Shown: positions 50,605-61,474, numbered from the stretch's first letter. The stretch is DNA of 64,000 nucleotides from Magicicada septendecula (GCA_034769895.1 CM068367.1:317377986-317441985); one strand, 5' to 3'. Numbers and translations are program-made. Notes: a model not told the origin generated them from the letters alone.

Positions 50605-51921
50605 TTAACCGTGGTCCATTATTTCAGGTACTCCATGTTCTCGGATTGCTGGGGTGTTCGTAATTAATTCTCTCCTTGATAATCTTCTTACCATCCGGCT
50701 CTCCCACTTTGCTGCTATGAAACTTTCACTTAAGTACCGGTCTTCCGTCATAATTCGTTCCTTTTTAACTAATAAGTATCGTACCTCCTCTAACATAACA
50801 TAGTTGCTCATATTTAATCTCATTCCATTCCCTTTTACCTCTGAATTATTTGCCAAATATTTGAATGTTATATTCCGTCTTGAAGATACGGCTGATATTG
50901 TCTGATACACTTCCATCGTTGACACATTTAACTGGGATGTAAACTTAATTAACTCCCTCTGTTCGTTAATTGGAAGGTTGAATACATTAATTAATCCACC
51001 TGTAATCATCTCCCATTCTTCCTTGGTATTTATTATTTTCTTTCTACTTGTTTTTATTATTTCCTTGGTCTTCTTTTCCACGGTTTGAACATCCTTTTTG
51101 TTGTGGCTATTTTTATTTTCAGATGGCATTACACCTTGGTATTCTGTAATTTCTATTTCCTTCCTCCTCTCTTCTGTATTCGGACTTACTTTAATACCTT
51201 CTGAAGTGCTGTCCAATGTTTCATCCAAATTATTGGAACTATGGTCCATTTGTTTATTTGTCTCCTCTTGGTATGTATCTGCTTTTTGGATACGCGTATT
51301 AACATTTTCAAACTTCTCTCCGAAAGTTTTCCATATCTCCTTATTAAAATTCTCCATTTTACACTCAAATTGTTTTAAATTCTTATTATTCTCTTCAAAT
51401 TTTGCATTCATCTCTGCTCTTTGTCCTTCGACCGCTTCCTTCAGTTCATGGTATCGTTCATTCATGGTTTGTTTGATATTTCCATGAATGGTTTCTATTT
51501 TTTCATTTAGTTGTTTGACTAAACTTTCCTCCTGTTTCTTAAAATTCTCCTTATTTTCCTCATTGGTTTGTTTCAAGGCTTCCTCCTGTTTTCTAAAATT
51601 TTCATCTATTTTGTCAAATTTTTTCTCCTGTCTCCTAAAATTTTCTTTATTTTCTTCCATTATAATTCTTAACATCTCCTGTATGCTTATATCTTCTTTT
51701 TGGTTGGATTTATCTGGTTGATCCCCTTGGGTATCCTCTTCAATTATTTCCGTTTCCGTATCCATAACTACTTCGGTTTCTTCTGTATCACCTGTCTGTT
51801 GGTCCATTTCACTGTCCGTGACTAATTCTATTTCTTGTTCCTGTCCACCTTCTTCAATCTCCTTTTCTTCTGCCCTCTTCTTCGATTTTCCTCGGGTATT
51901 AGGCATTTCTTGTTTTCTCAT
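50605..51921 (-). CDS. Family T gag-like coiled-coil protein, copy 3 (438 aa)
   Basis: ATG at 51,921. Differs from copies 1 and 2 at a few residues: Leu to Ser in RGK(L/S)KKR, Ala to Thr in EED(A/T)QGD, Cys to Arg in VNT(C/R)IQK. The open frame is complete. It lies next to the right-hand LTR of the array, so it is the internal region following the terminal LTR on the coding strand. Confidence 0.8.
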   Translation of the reverse strand: MRKQEMPNTRGKSKKRAEEKEIEEGGQEQEIELVTDSEMDQQTGDTEETEVVMDTETEIIEEDTQGDQPDKSNQKEDISIQEMLRIIMEENKENFRRQEKKFDKIDENFRKQEEALKQTNEENKENFKKQEESLVKQLNEKIETIHGNIKQTMNERYHELKEAVEGQRAEMNAKFEENNKNLKQFECKMENFNKEIWKTFGEKFENVNTRIQKADTYQEETNKQMDHSSNNLDETLDSTSEGIKVSPNTEERRKEIEITEYQGVMPSENKNSHNKKDVQTVEKKTKEIIKTSRKKIINTKEEWEMITGGLINVFNLPINEQRELIKFTSQLNVSTMEVYQTISAVSSRRNITFKYLANNSEVKGNGMRLNMSNYVMLEEVRYLLVKKERIMTEDRYLSESFIAAKWESRMVRRLSRRELITNTPAIREHGVPEIMDHG

Positions 51922-52015
51922 AACTGCCAACGATAATTAGATTTTTTGATATATATTTTTATTAAATATCAAAATTCTTTTCTAATTACCGCCCTTTTAC
52001 GTTGAGCGCCATTTT

Positions 52016-54026
52016 TGTAACGTCCTGCTTATTGTGAGGCATTCACCACTTATGAGTGTATTGCAAGTTATATCCTGCCCCACGTTGTACGTGTCAAATT
52101 TGGAACGTACCGCTTTTTGATGAGGTCTTAGCGAAACGTACACCTTTAGTCAAGCCCCAAATGTTGGGTTCGCCAAACTTGTAACGTACCACTTAATGTG
52201 AGGTGTGTACTTGCGAAAGTGTTATTATATGCCTCACGCAGTATGCGTCACTTTTGAATTATACTAACTGACGTTTTAAAAGGTATAAATAAAGGATTTT
52301 GTTTATCTTGTTTTACTCAATCTAAAAAGAAATCGAGAGTGTGTGATTTGGGGTCAAGGAGGTAATTTGTTCAGCCTTATGCAGAAGAGAGAGTAAGTAT
52401 CATTATTGCCCCTCAGTTGTGACGATTTCTTCTGTATGTTGTACTGAAATTTTTATTAACTACCCACTACAAAAAATTATAACACGTTATAATTCAATAT
52501 TAATTTTCAATAATATTGCTTTGTTTATTATTGACCTTTGTCTCCTGCCACCAAAATATAGGTATCACAATTAATCTTATCTGAAAAAAACATCATCTCG
52601 ACTTTACCGAGTAAAATTTGAGTTGTCTAAGGAGCAAAACATATATGTTGTTATTTACCCAATATTACACTATAATAAAAAAACATCAATTATTACATAA
52701 TCCATAATAATTCCCCAGGGTTCAGGGTAAATTCTTTGTGTTGTTATGAGAGTGTCAGAAATGGATAATTGCTACGCTTTACAAATACCGAAAAATTAAT
52801 AAATAATTTTGTTTATTTTTCAAGTATTACGTAGTTTCCGGAATTGCCGTAAGAGAGCAGCATGTATTTGTTTACTTTGAAAAAAAACATATGATAAAAT
52901 GAATATTTTTGTTCTATTTCACTGTTAAAAACGAGTTTTCTTCTGGACTTATTACGAAAAATGTTTATATTACCTCGCTCCGTATTGTTCTTACTGGATT
53001 GAAGTTTTATTCTGTGATGAGGTCCGTCTTGCGTTATTATTTCCTTTTCGTTTGGAGTATTTTCTAATTGTCTACTGGAACTAGGCCGAACTATATTGGA
53101 TCCTCAGAATGTTTTCATCCACTGGTTTTTAATGTATATCACCATTTAATTTGGATTACTCAGGTATAATTAGTTAGTAGTCACTCTGTTTATTAATCTT
53201 GCGTGAATTTCACCTCCTCCAACGTCCAAAAAAGGTTATTTTTTTATAATTTTTGTCGCATCGTTTCTTCAACTCTCCGGTTTAGTTCAAAATTTTATAT
53301 CTTATTAACAATACTTGTTATTTTTCATCACTCTTAGTAACACATAGTATTTTTATTATGTAGGCAGTTTGTGATTATTATAAATTTATATTTTATTTAT
53401 GGAAAAATAATTCCCTTCCATTCCGGTTTCTTTACTAATTTAATTTACATAATATGTTTTGGTTAATTTTTTTTTTTATGACATTGTATATAAATATTTT
53501 ATCATTTTATTATCCTTAAATAAATTTATATATTATTTATTTAGTCTCGACTAGTGTTCATACCCGGTACTACTTCCTGTTGCCATTTCCTTCATAGGAT
53601 TATTTTAATTTTATATTATCTTTTGTAGTTAAATTTTTATGTCTTTTAAAATTAACCCTGGGTTATCCCATATTACAACACAAATATTTTAAACAATATA
53701 ACATTAACTTATTTATAACAAGTTGTGGTCCATACACTATAAATTACAATAAATAAATAAAATTACAAAAATCAATCAGTATTATTACATACTACTTTCA
53801 TAAGTTTATCCTTTCCAAAACATACAACACAGTTTGGTAATACGTTGCTTTCACTTTTGTTTTTTCACCTCAATGGGTACACTATCACTCACTTTGCACT
53901 GTATACCACTCAAATTGTTTATCATATTGAGTGATATAATTAAATTTTGAGCGAGCTTTAGTTTACCCATTTCTGACTTTTATTATCATGAGTTAATTTA
54001 TTGGGACCGGGTTATGTAACGTTACA
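52016..54026 (-). repeat. T-array LTR 4 (rightmost)
   Basis: 2,011 bp; ends ACGTTACA beside the ACGT duplication. Like LTR 1 it reads TTTACCGAG and ACCTCGCTCC, variants not found in the two inner LTRs. Confidence 0.92.
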
Positions 54027-54030
54027 ACGT

Positions 54031-55046
54031 GCAAAATAACACATATTTACATACTGCACTGTTCGACAATGTTGAAACGTCATAATACAATACGACAAAC
54101 GTAACGACTGTGACGTAAACAATGCCGTCATCTGTGTTAGACAAAGGATTAATGGCAATTAATCCCCTCCACCTGTCAATTTTACGACAAAATGTTGTTC
54201 TTAGTCTGCAACATACCCTCAAAGCGCTAACACGACAAAAGTTCGCTGGCGTAGTTCTGCCAGCTAAAGTGTTTTTTGAATAATAAGTAAAATGTAACAA
54301 CAAATAGACAGTGTTCCTAAGGCAATAAGCAGCATAATGTAAATTCAGTGCACAGAGGACAGACAAAAACTGGAAAGTACACCGACCATCTAAGTATGCC
54401 GAACACCGGTCCTGCCATGGAGAACGTCTGAGCTGAAACACTCCCGTTAATTCAGGAAAGTCAAATTTACAGTAATATTCTTTTATAAAATCGAGCTTAA
54501 AATTATGATAAATAAAATAAACTGGACCGTTATTAAAGTATGTAATGAGAGAGTGTGTGAGAGAGAGAGAGAGTGCCGGCATTTACCAAACCGAGGCATT
54601 GGTTTATATTTAAAATATAATATGAAACTGAGTAAATAATTTCAATCACAACTGCAGTACGGTATATCAAATGTTCTTATGTCTAATTACATATCAGAAA
54701 GAAATAATGAAAAGTAATTAATAACTAGTGGAGCGGAACTGTAAAGCCGCCATTTTGTTGGGGTATAAGACTCCATTTTGATTTGGTATTTTGTAACGCT
54801 GATCATGATACTTGAGAAATATTAAAACTAAAGTTTTGTTGTATATCCATGGTGTGCGAATCATTATTTCGACAATCCCAACTGTCTCTGATCTCGCTTA
54901 GAAAGAATCCTGGACCCAGATAATAAAATTAATGTTGGTTATACAGCTACGTGGCAAACCGGATGTTGCATTGAACCATACGGTAAGCACATATGTAAAT
55001 ACTATAATTAAAAATATAAAATGTATTCAATAAATGAAAGTTAACA
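54031..55046 (+). repeat. 5' LTR of G4, right part
   Basis: Continues from 38,198 (left part 38,041-38,198) and matches 57,573-58,588. It contains a GA-rich tract (54,548-54,574) and ends AGTTAACA. Confidence 0.92.
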
Positions 55047-55048
55047 AA

Positions 55049-55064
55049 TGGCGAACCGAACAGG
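55049..55064 (+). promoter_or_regulatory. PBS of G4
   Basis: TGGCGAACCGAACAGG starts two bases after the LTR end. Homologous positions in copies at 24,787 and 5,875 share CGAACAGG/GAACAGGGAC. Confidence 0.8.
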
Positions 55065-55238
55065 TACTTTATATAAAATTTTTATATAAAATAAGCCAGA
55101 ATCAGAGACGGAGTGGGTGTCGAAAGGGTATAGCATAACACGTAAATAGTGTATTACGAGTGATAGGTTATGTTGTTGTTAGGTTAAGTAGATATAAAGC
55201 AACAGTTTAAAAGAAACAACATTTTTTCTCTCTTTAAA

Positions 55239-56374
55239 ATGGCAAACAGTAATGAAAATATCAGCCTCACTGTAAATGAAAGCCAAATAAGTGTAACTGA
55301 ATCACAAATAATGAGTGAAGGAGTTCACTCAACACCAGTCACGAGTAAAAGGACTGAAGATAATGAAATGATGAGAATGATGCAAATGCTTTTTAATATA
55401 CAGAATAATAAATTTGATAAGAAATTTAACGAATTGAAAGAACAGAACAATGAGCAAAATGAGAAGTTCGATAATTTTGATAAGAAATTGGATGAAATAA
55501 AAAATGAAATCAAGAAACGAAATGAGAAGTTTGATAGACGAAAGAATGAAGTAGATGAAAATTACGAGAGTAAAATGGGGGTAGAAAATAGTAGAGGGTC
55601 AAATAAATTAAATGAAAATAAAGACGACAAGGTAAGTAGTAGGGAGAATTATGATAATAGAAGTAGAAATATGGTGTTAGAAAATAATTGTGTGAGTATG
55701 GAGAGTGGTGATAAAAGTATAATGGAAGTAAAATTTGATAGTGAGTTGATAAAAAGTGTTGATGAATTAGAGAGAAAGTATAGAAAGAATATACAGGTAA
55801 AGGGGTTACAGGGGGTAAATTTTTCCCGTAATGTTGTAGTCGGGGGTGAAGAAATGGCTTCACGTGAGTATTTGGAAGACAAAAGGTCTGCAAATAGAGT
55901 TCCCTGGATTTTTTGTGCACTTCATAGGTGGTGCAGTAATTATGAGTTAGTGTCCCCTGCATATATTGAGAGAGAGAGTGTAACTTGGTGTTATTGTGAG
56001 AGATATTTTGAGAGAGAGAGAGGTATTGTGATGAGAGAAAGAGAGAGATAGAGATTTTTAAAGTAAATAGGAATTATAGAGAATTTGTGAAAAGGTTAGG
56101 TGTAGAGATGGTGTACAATTATATTGAAATTTTACCTTGCATTGATATAGGAGCAGTAGATGATGTTATAAAAGATGATAATATGACTTACCGGAGTGTG
56201 ACAGACGATACTAAAGGTGACAGTATCATACCCGATCATGACAAATTATATGAGATTGTGGAAAATTATAAAAAACTGAATAGTCTGTACATTTATGATA
56301 CTAATATAAGAGATTCAATAATAAATGATTTGTATAGATGCAAGATTAGATTATTATTTGATGGTGGTGGATAA
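55239..56374 (+). pseudogene. Family G gag-like protein of G4, one frameshift
   Basis: ATG at 55,239 follows a ~190-base leader. Residues 1-45 are Ser/Thr/Glu-rich; about 46-120 form a Lys/Glu/Asn coiled coil with FNELKEQNNEQNEKFDNFDK. The middle is polar. The C-terminal region has REYLEDKRS, VPWIFCALHRWC, LVSPA, WCYCERYFERE, then EFVKRLGVE, IEILPC, and the family terminus KIRLLFDGGG-stop. The frame breaks once, inside a GA-rich microsatellite near 56,020-56,050: the upstream frame stops at 56,051 while the homologous sequence continues in another frame. That is a typical slippage site, so the lesion may be recent, polymorphic or a sequencing error. No enzymatic motif. Confidence 0.7.
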
Positions 56375-57130
56375 ATTGTTTTATTGTGTAATGAACATTT
56401 AATTATGTGGACAGTGTAGTTTTTAAAATGGATTGTATTATGAACTGATTTATGGTCAATGATGAAAAATAATAAGTTGAATGGTATATATTTTTGTGTT
56501 AATGTTAAATGTACTTGTGTATTACAATATGTTGTGTATTATGTGTATTTTTGAGTAACCATGTATGTAATAGGAAGGAATAGTAAATGATGAAACATAA
56601 ATATGGTAATAGAGTGTGTGGTTAGGAGGTTGCTAGGGGGTAGCAACGGTAATAAATGTTAAATAAATGATGTTAATAATGGTATTGAACACAAAAAATA
56701 GTTCTGATTCTGTGGTAAAGAAATATTGAAATCAGGAAAGCTGATAGATAAAATTTTAAAAGTTAGTTGGTTTGCCATGATAAAAGTTATGTTTTGAATT
56801 TTATGTGATAGAAATAGATAGTTGTTGTTGCTTTTGAAAATTTTAAAAATTTGTTTTACGTGTTATGATCTTAGTATAAGTATATATTTTTTTTTTCTCT
56901 TGTGGTGAAAAGGTAAAGTCGTGTTGACTGGAGTCCAGTTTTGCTAAAGATAGTAATGTAAAAAGAGAAGGACATTCTATCTTAAATCTTGTTGTTTGTT
57001 ATTTGAAAACTTAGGGGTAAGAAAACGAATGCCTCTGAACATAAACCAATGTAGCTAAGGGGAGGCATATCAGTTATGGATATGAGATTATACAAGGCCA
57101 CTATTTTAAATTTTGTACTCAATGTTTCAG

Positions 57131-57277
57131 AGTTTAGTGATGCTGTGACGGCGGTCCTGAGCTGGCCAGCGTGTCAGAGCAGGAACGTTGAATGCCTAAA
57201 TGGCCTTGCGGTGTTGGGATCTCACCTGAGAAGTCCTGTAAGGTCATGCAGGCACTGTCATCATCATTGGACCAAGG
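57131..57277 (+). other. 147-bp exon-like cassette in G4
   Basis: Preceded by a pyrimidine-containing TTTCAG and followed by GTACGT. Exactly 147 bases, as at 61,602-61,748. One frame is open throughout and reads AVTAVLSWPACQSRNV, then LAVLGSHLRSPVRSC. It is GC-rich compared with its AT-rich flanks and much better conserved between copies. It may be an internal exon, a captured host sequence, or an RNA signal. Confidence 0.55.
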
Positions 57278-57365
57278 GTACGTTATTGTATTTCTTTTTT
57301 ATGTAAACACTACAGGGGGTTGTGGCGCCATATCTGGGCTGATCCCTTTAGGAAGTGTGAATGAG

Positions 57366-57414
57366 TCAATGAGAGTTTTTATATTTTGACATAAAACCTC
57401 TCATTGAGGGGGTT
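57366..57414 (+). promoter_or_regulatory. G4 pre-PPT stem-loop and polypurine tract
   Basis: TCAATGAGAGTTTTTAT pairs with ATAAAACCTCTCATTGA (one mismatch in 17), closed by an 8-base loop. GGGGGTT then joins the LTR start at 57,415. Confidence 0.75.
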
Positions 57415-58588
57415 TGTGACGGTACAAAAGTCCGTCTTAAAATTCATTGGTACAGGAGAAAACAATTTTATTGTATTTTCATATATTTAAATGGTTAGGT
57501 TAACTTTCCCCAATGTATTACACACGACGCAGTTTCGTCAGTACAACTCGACTCCAAGGTCATGGCCTACGTGCAAAATAACACATATTTACATACTGCA
57601 CTGTTCGACAATGTTGAAACGTCATAATACAATACGACAAACGTAGCGACTGTGACGTGAAACAATGCCGTCATCTGCGTTAGGCAAAGGATTAATGGCG
57701 ATTAATCCCCTCCACCTGTTGATTTTACGACAAAATGTTGTTCTCAGTCTGCAACATACCCTCAAAGCGCTAACACGTCAAAAGTTCGCTGGCGTAGTTC
57801 TGCCAGCTAAAGTGTTTTTTGAATAATAAGTAAAATGTAAATACAAATAGACAGTGTTCCTAAGGCAATAAGCAGCATAATGTAAATTCAGTGCACGAGG
57901 ACAGACAAAAACTGGAAAGTACACCGACCATCTAAGTACGCCAAACACCGGGCCTGCCATGGAGAACGTCTGAGCTGAAACACTCCCATTAATTCAGGAA
58001 AGTCAAATTTACAGTAATAGTCTTTTATAAAATCGAGCTTAAAATTATGATAAATAAAATAAACTGGACCGTTGATAAAGTATGTAATGAGAGAGTGTGT
58101 GAGAGAGAGAGAGAGTGCCGGCATTTACCAAACCGAGGCATTCGTTTATGTTTAAAATATAATATGAAACTGAGTAAATAATTTCAATCACAACTGCAGT
58201 ACGGTATATCAAATGTTCTTGTGTCTAATTACATATCAGAAAGAAATAATGAAAAGTAATTAATAACTAGTGGAGCGGAACTGTAAAGCCGCCATTTTGT
58301 TGGGGTATAAGAGTCCATTTTGATTTGGTATTTTGTAATGTTGATCATGATACTTGAGAAATATTAAAACTAAAGTTTTGTTGTATATCCATGGTGTGCG
58401 AATCATTATTTCGACAATCCCAACTGTCTCTGATCTCGCTTAGAAAGAATCCTGGACCCAGATAATAAAATTAATGTTGGTTATAGAGCCACGTGGCAAA
58501 CCGGATGTTGCATTGAACCATACGGTAAGTAAGTATGTAAATACTATAATTAAAAATATAAAATGTATTCAATAAATGAAAGTTAACA
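57415..58588 (+). repeat. 3' LTR of G4
   Basis: 1,174 bp, TGTGACGGTACAAAAG...AGTTAACA, followed by the ACTG duplication. Confidence 0.93.
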
Positions 58589-58639
58589 ACTGTCATCAGA
58601 AAGGATGAAATTGCAAGCCCACCAACCTCTGGGTTGAAT

Positions 58640-59050
58640 GAATACATAGACTGAAGTGATGATTGTATCCACAATCTGGACCTCAATACCCTCTTCTTTT
58701 GTCAGTGTATGCGGTATTCTTGTATGTAAAGACACCTGCTTCTTGTGGTGTTCTTATATAATCAATTAACGATTTTAACTGTTTTGTCGGCTGCATCCAT
58801 GGACACTTATGAATGTCTTTATATTGGAAAAAAAGGCAATATGAATTCTAAAATTGTTATTGTGTCAAAATTCTATTAGTCATTCTCCACTATTTACACC
58901 ATTTTCTCTCCAAAATTTCTAACAACTCTACATCTTTTTTCTTAGAAGCAGTTGGTCCATTAAAATCTCTCATCATTACCATACGATTTGTCTGTTTTTG
59001 CCAACTGAATCTTATAGTTCATTGTAAAACACTTCTTTCTCTATATCACA
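58640..59050 (-). pseudogene. LINE AP-endonuclease fragment
   Basis: The minus-strand translation, with frame changes, gives MMRDFNGPTASKK (usually GDFNA), QYKDIHKCPWMQP (usually KDIHKYTW), SLIDYI (usually .QIDYI), and GPDCGYNHHFS (usually GADCGSDHHL). These are successive motifs of the C-terminal half of the AP-like endonuclease of non-LTR retrotransposons. It has the same orientation as the RT fragment at 36,780-37,545. The inverted C-terminal piece and the whole G4 element lie between them. Confidence 0.65.
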
Positions 59051-59440
59051 GCGTTTCCCAAACTTAGCCCACAGCACACTACAAACAAATAGCCAGAAGC
59101 TGGGGCACACTATCTACCTCTACATCCGATCCCCCGTCACCATCAATACCTTTCCGCAATGTCTTTAAAATCATACTACAGCGTAATAACCATAATAAGA
59201 ATGTTACTTTCTTACCTCAGTACTACTTGTGGTTTCCCAGTTACGTCAGTGTACTTTTCCATCTGTAACGCAAATTTATCATCAAACTTAAATTTTTGTG
59301 ACTTATAAAATTACAAAAAGCCATTAAAACACATTTTATCACATAAATTTTACTTGCACTTTCTTAATTTTCAAAATAATGAAAAATCAAAATATTACAA
59401 GTTTAAAGTTTGTTCTGTATTAAGTAGGTTTTGTAGTCTT
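59051..59440. other. No gene recognised
   Basis: Nothing beyond AT-rich sequence and a CACACTA-rich patch near 59,080. Confidence 0.5.
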
Positions 59441-60265
59441 TGTAACAGTACAAACCTACGGGTATTTGGGATTTGAATATTCACACTTTTATTTCGCCCA
59501 AGACAGCATCAAGGTTGGTGTGAATTGACAAAGGAATATGCAGTTATTGACGAGGGGGCGTACGTGCCATCAAGCGCGCACTTCCTCGGCCAAGGTTCTC
59601 AGGCGCTTGGTCACGTTTGACTACATACCTCAGCGCTGCGCTGTGCGCGCCCTGAACAAAGCAGTCGACTTAAAACCACTCCCCCGGCCAGGTGAATACA
59701 TAGGCTCACGAGCCAAAATTTTATTAAAATGTATACCAAAGTGAATTCAAGAAAACAGTAAAAAACAGTTAATATCAAACAGTGCGGATGTGAGCATTTC
59801 CGCTCGCCGTCGGCTGCGTACCTTTATGCCCGCAACAAAAATGTGAACACAGCAAGTATAAAATATAAAATAACCACTTATAACTTTATCAGGATGTATT
59901 AGCAGTTTAAAAATACTTAAAGTCAGTGAACATTAGAAAACCAACATCCGTAGTGCGCGTGTAACGATGAGACGTCTTCTGGACAGATTTGCAGCTAAGT
60001 AACAAATAAGAGATAAAACCAAATTTTCAGTACTTTACGTAGATTCAATAAAATGAGCTCAGTTAGGGAAGTCCATGAAATTGTACCGCATGAATGAGTG
60101 TGTGATTGCGTGAATATAAAAAATATAAATTTAAGCAGTGCTGGGTTGTGAAATATATATAATGCTATAATTTAAGACATGATTGATTATGTTTATTTAA
60201 TAAAATTATAAATGGGAAAGAAATTTTAACTTTATTCAATAACTACGCCTCATGGCGAATAGCAA
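59441..60265 (+). repeat. Truncated G-family LTR (G5)
   Basis: It starts TGTAACAGTACAAACC, like the LTR at 12,404, and shares its GTAGTGCG..GT..CGTCTTC segment near 59,950. The match to G LTRs stops at 60,265, where the minus-strand LTR of G6 begins. No PPT module precedes it, so it is a 5' or solo LTR broken by G6. A 68-codon frame inside (59,538-59,744) has no motif. Confidence 0.6.
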
Positions 60266-61466
60266 TGTGTGTTATCTTACGTTTATTACTGATAATAAAA
60301 TATACGATATAACGTCTTTACTTAGGCAATAATTTCAAAGGTCGGGCGCCATCTTGATTAGCAAGAAAATAAATATAGACGTAAATAACTTTGTTTTTTT
60401 TACTTACCTTTACAAGTTACTATAGGGCAGGAATTTGTTTAAGCGAACTCTTGAGTAGCGGAAATTGTTATTTGAAATAATAATACCTGTTTAAAATTGT
60501 TACCAATGAGATTACCCAATTTATTTATATACGTATAAGTACATCTTACGCCATGGGACGTTTATCAAACATCAAAATTTTAACCCTCCAAAATAAACAT
60601 TAAACATTGATATATGATTATTAAACATTGAAATTGTATAAATATCTAGCACAACCCAGCACTTAGAAAATTTAAAGCACTCTCTCTCTCTCACGCTCTG
60701 GTACAATTTATTTATTTATTGAGCTCATTTAAAATGTTTTAAATAAAATTTTTATTGGTCATTATTACATTGAGTGAATTTTGAATTGATCATTTTAATA
60801 ATGAATGATGTTATGTTGCTTGAAATAAAACATATGTTGGAACGTTCTCACCAAATTTGACCGCTACTGAGCTGCGGTTTTACGAACGTCGCACACCGCG
60901 AGTTCGCCGATCGCTACCGGTCACATTCTTAAACATTCTTAAGTATTACACCTTACCGAATGGTAAGGTGTCACTGTTAATAAACACTTTTGTAGTTAAC
61001 CACTTTTGTTGGTGTAAAAGTTAAAGTTTACACCCGGTGAACCCCCTTGCCGGCCGGCTACGTTCACGCTCTAGAAGAAAATGACCAAGACTCTTTGTTT
61101 CACATTGCGTAGGTGGGGAAAAAGCTACGTCATCAGGCTATTGTTCATCTCGCCAAGCCTTGATTTGTTTACGGAAATGCATTCCTCACCGCTGACGTGA
61201 TCAGGGCTCGTCGCTTTATCTTGGTATGCGACATACGTTTTTTGCTGTGTTTTGTCATTCCACAATGAAAAACGGTGAGAATCCTGTCAATTCACATTTG
61301 CGTGTTATAAAATATTTATATAGTCCACTCACCACAGCTTTACAGGGATTATGGAATATTTAAATAATTATTACCAAATTGTTTAAAATAAATGAATACA
61401 ATAATTATGGTCTTTTGTACCATGTTTTTTATTAATTTAATATTGCACCAGAGTTGTACCATCACA
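60266..61466 (-). repeat. 3' LTR of G6
   Basis: The minus strand starts TGTGATGGTACAACTC and ends AACACACA at 60,266. It contains the GCCGGCCGGC palindrome near 61,051 and the ACCAC/GTGG hairpin near 61,000. The nearest relatives are the LTRs at 4,546 and 23,567. Confidence 0.8.
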
Positions 61467-61474
61467 AAACCTCC

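Larger units (their letters stand above)
38199..54026 (-). mobile_element. Triple tandem array of LTR element T (4 LTRs, 3 internal regions)
   Basis: ACGT at 38,195-38,198 and 54,027-54,030 is the target duplication. The ends TGTAACGT and ACGTTACA are 8-bp inverted repeats. LTRs: 38,199-40,133 (1,935 bp, 85-bp deletion), 42,752-44,772 (2,021), 47,391-49,398 (2,008), 52,016-54,026 (2,011). Internal regions: 40,134-42,751, 44,773-47,390, 49,399-52,015 (each about 2,618). Each internal region has, on the minus strand, a PBS 4 bases after the LTR, one ORF of 438 codons, about 1.2 kb of noncoding DNA, and a G8 polypurine tract before the next LTR. Confidence 0.93.
56375..57414 (+). other. 3' noncoding region of G4
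   Basis: 1,040 bases between the gag stop and the 3' LTR. It contains the exon-like cassette (57,131-57,277), the conserved block (about 57,314-57,361), the stem-loop (57,366-57,407) and the PPT. The left part aligns with the flanks of the reduced element in G1 (4,463-4,545 and 5,912-6,001). Confidence 0.8.
38041..58588 (+). mobile_element. Complete G-family LTR element (G4) with nested array
   Basis: TSD ACTG at 38,037-38,040 and 58,589-58,592. The 3' LTR is 57,415-58,588 (1,174 bp). The 5' LTR is split: 38,041-38,198 plus 54,031-55,046, together also 1,174 bp once the nested insert and one copy of its ACGT duplication are removed. Both LTRs start TGTGACGGTACAAAAG and end AGTTAACA and differ at only a scattering of positions. 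PBS TGGCGAACCGAACAGG starts at 55,049; PPT GGGGGTT ends at 57,414. A single gag-like gene occupies the internal part; pol is absent. Confidence 0.92.

Noticed and set aside
54022..54582. 186-codon minus-strand frame in the G4 LTR
   Set aside because: The equivalent frame in the 3' LTR (57.78-58.12 kb) is broken into two. It overlaps an LTR with no coding expectation, so it is a chance open frame.
60336..60365. TGGCGCC-like primer-binding site (minus strand) beside the G6 LTR
   Set aside because: The same GATGGCG segment lies inside the aligned LTRs at 13,443 and 24,700, so it is internal LTR sequence. The LTR end is at 60,266.
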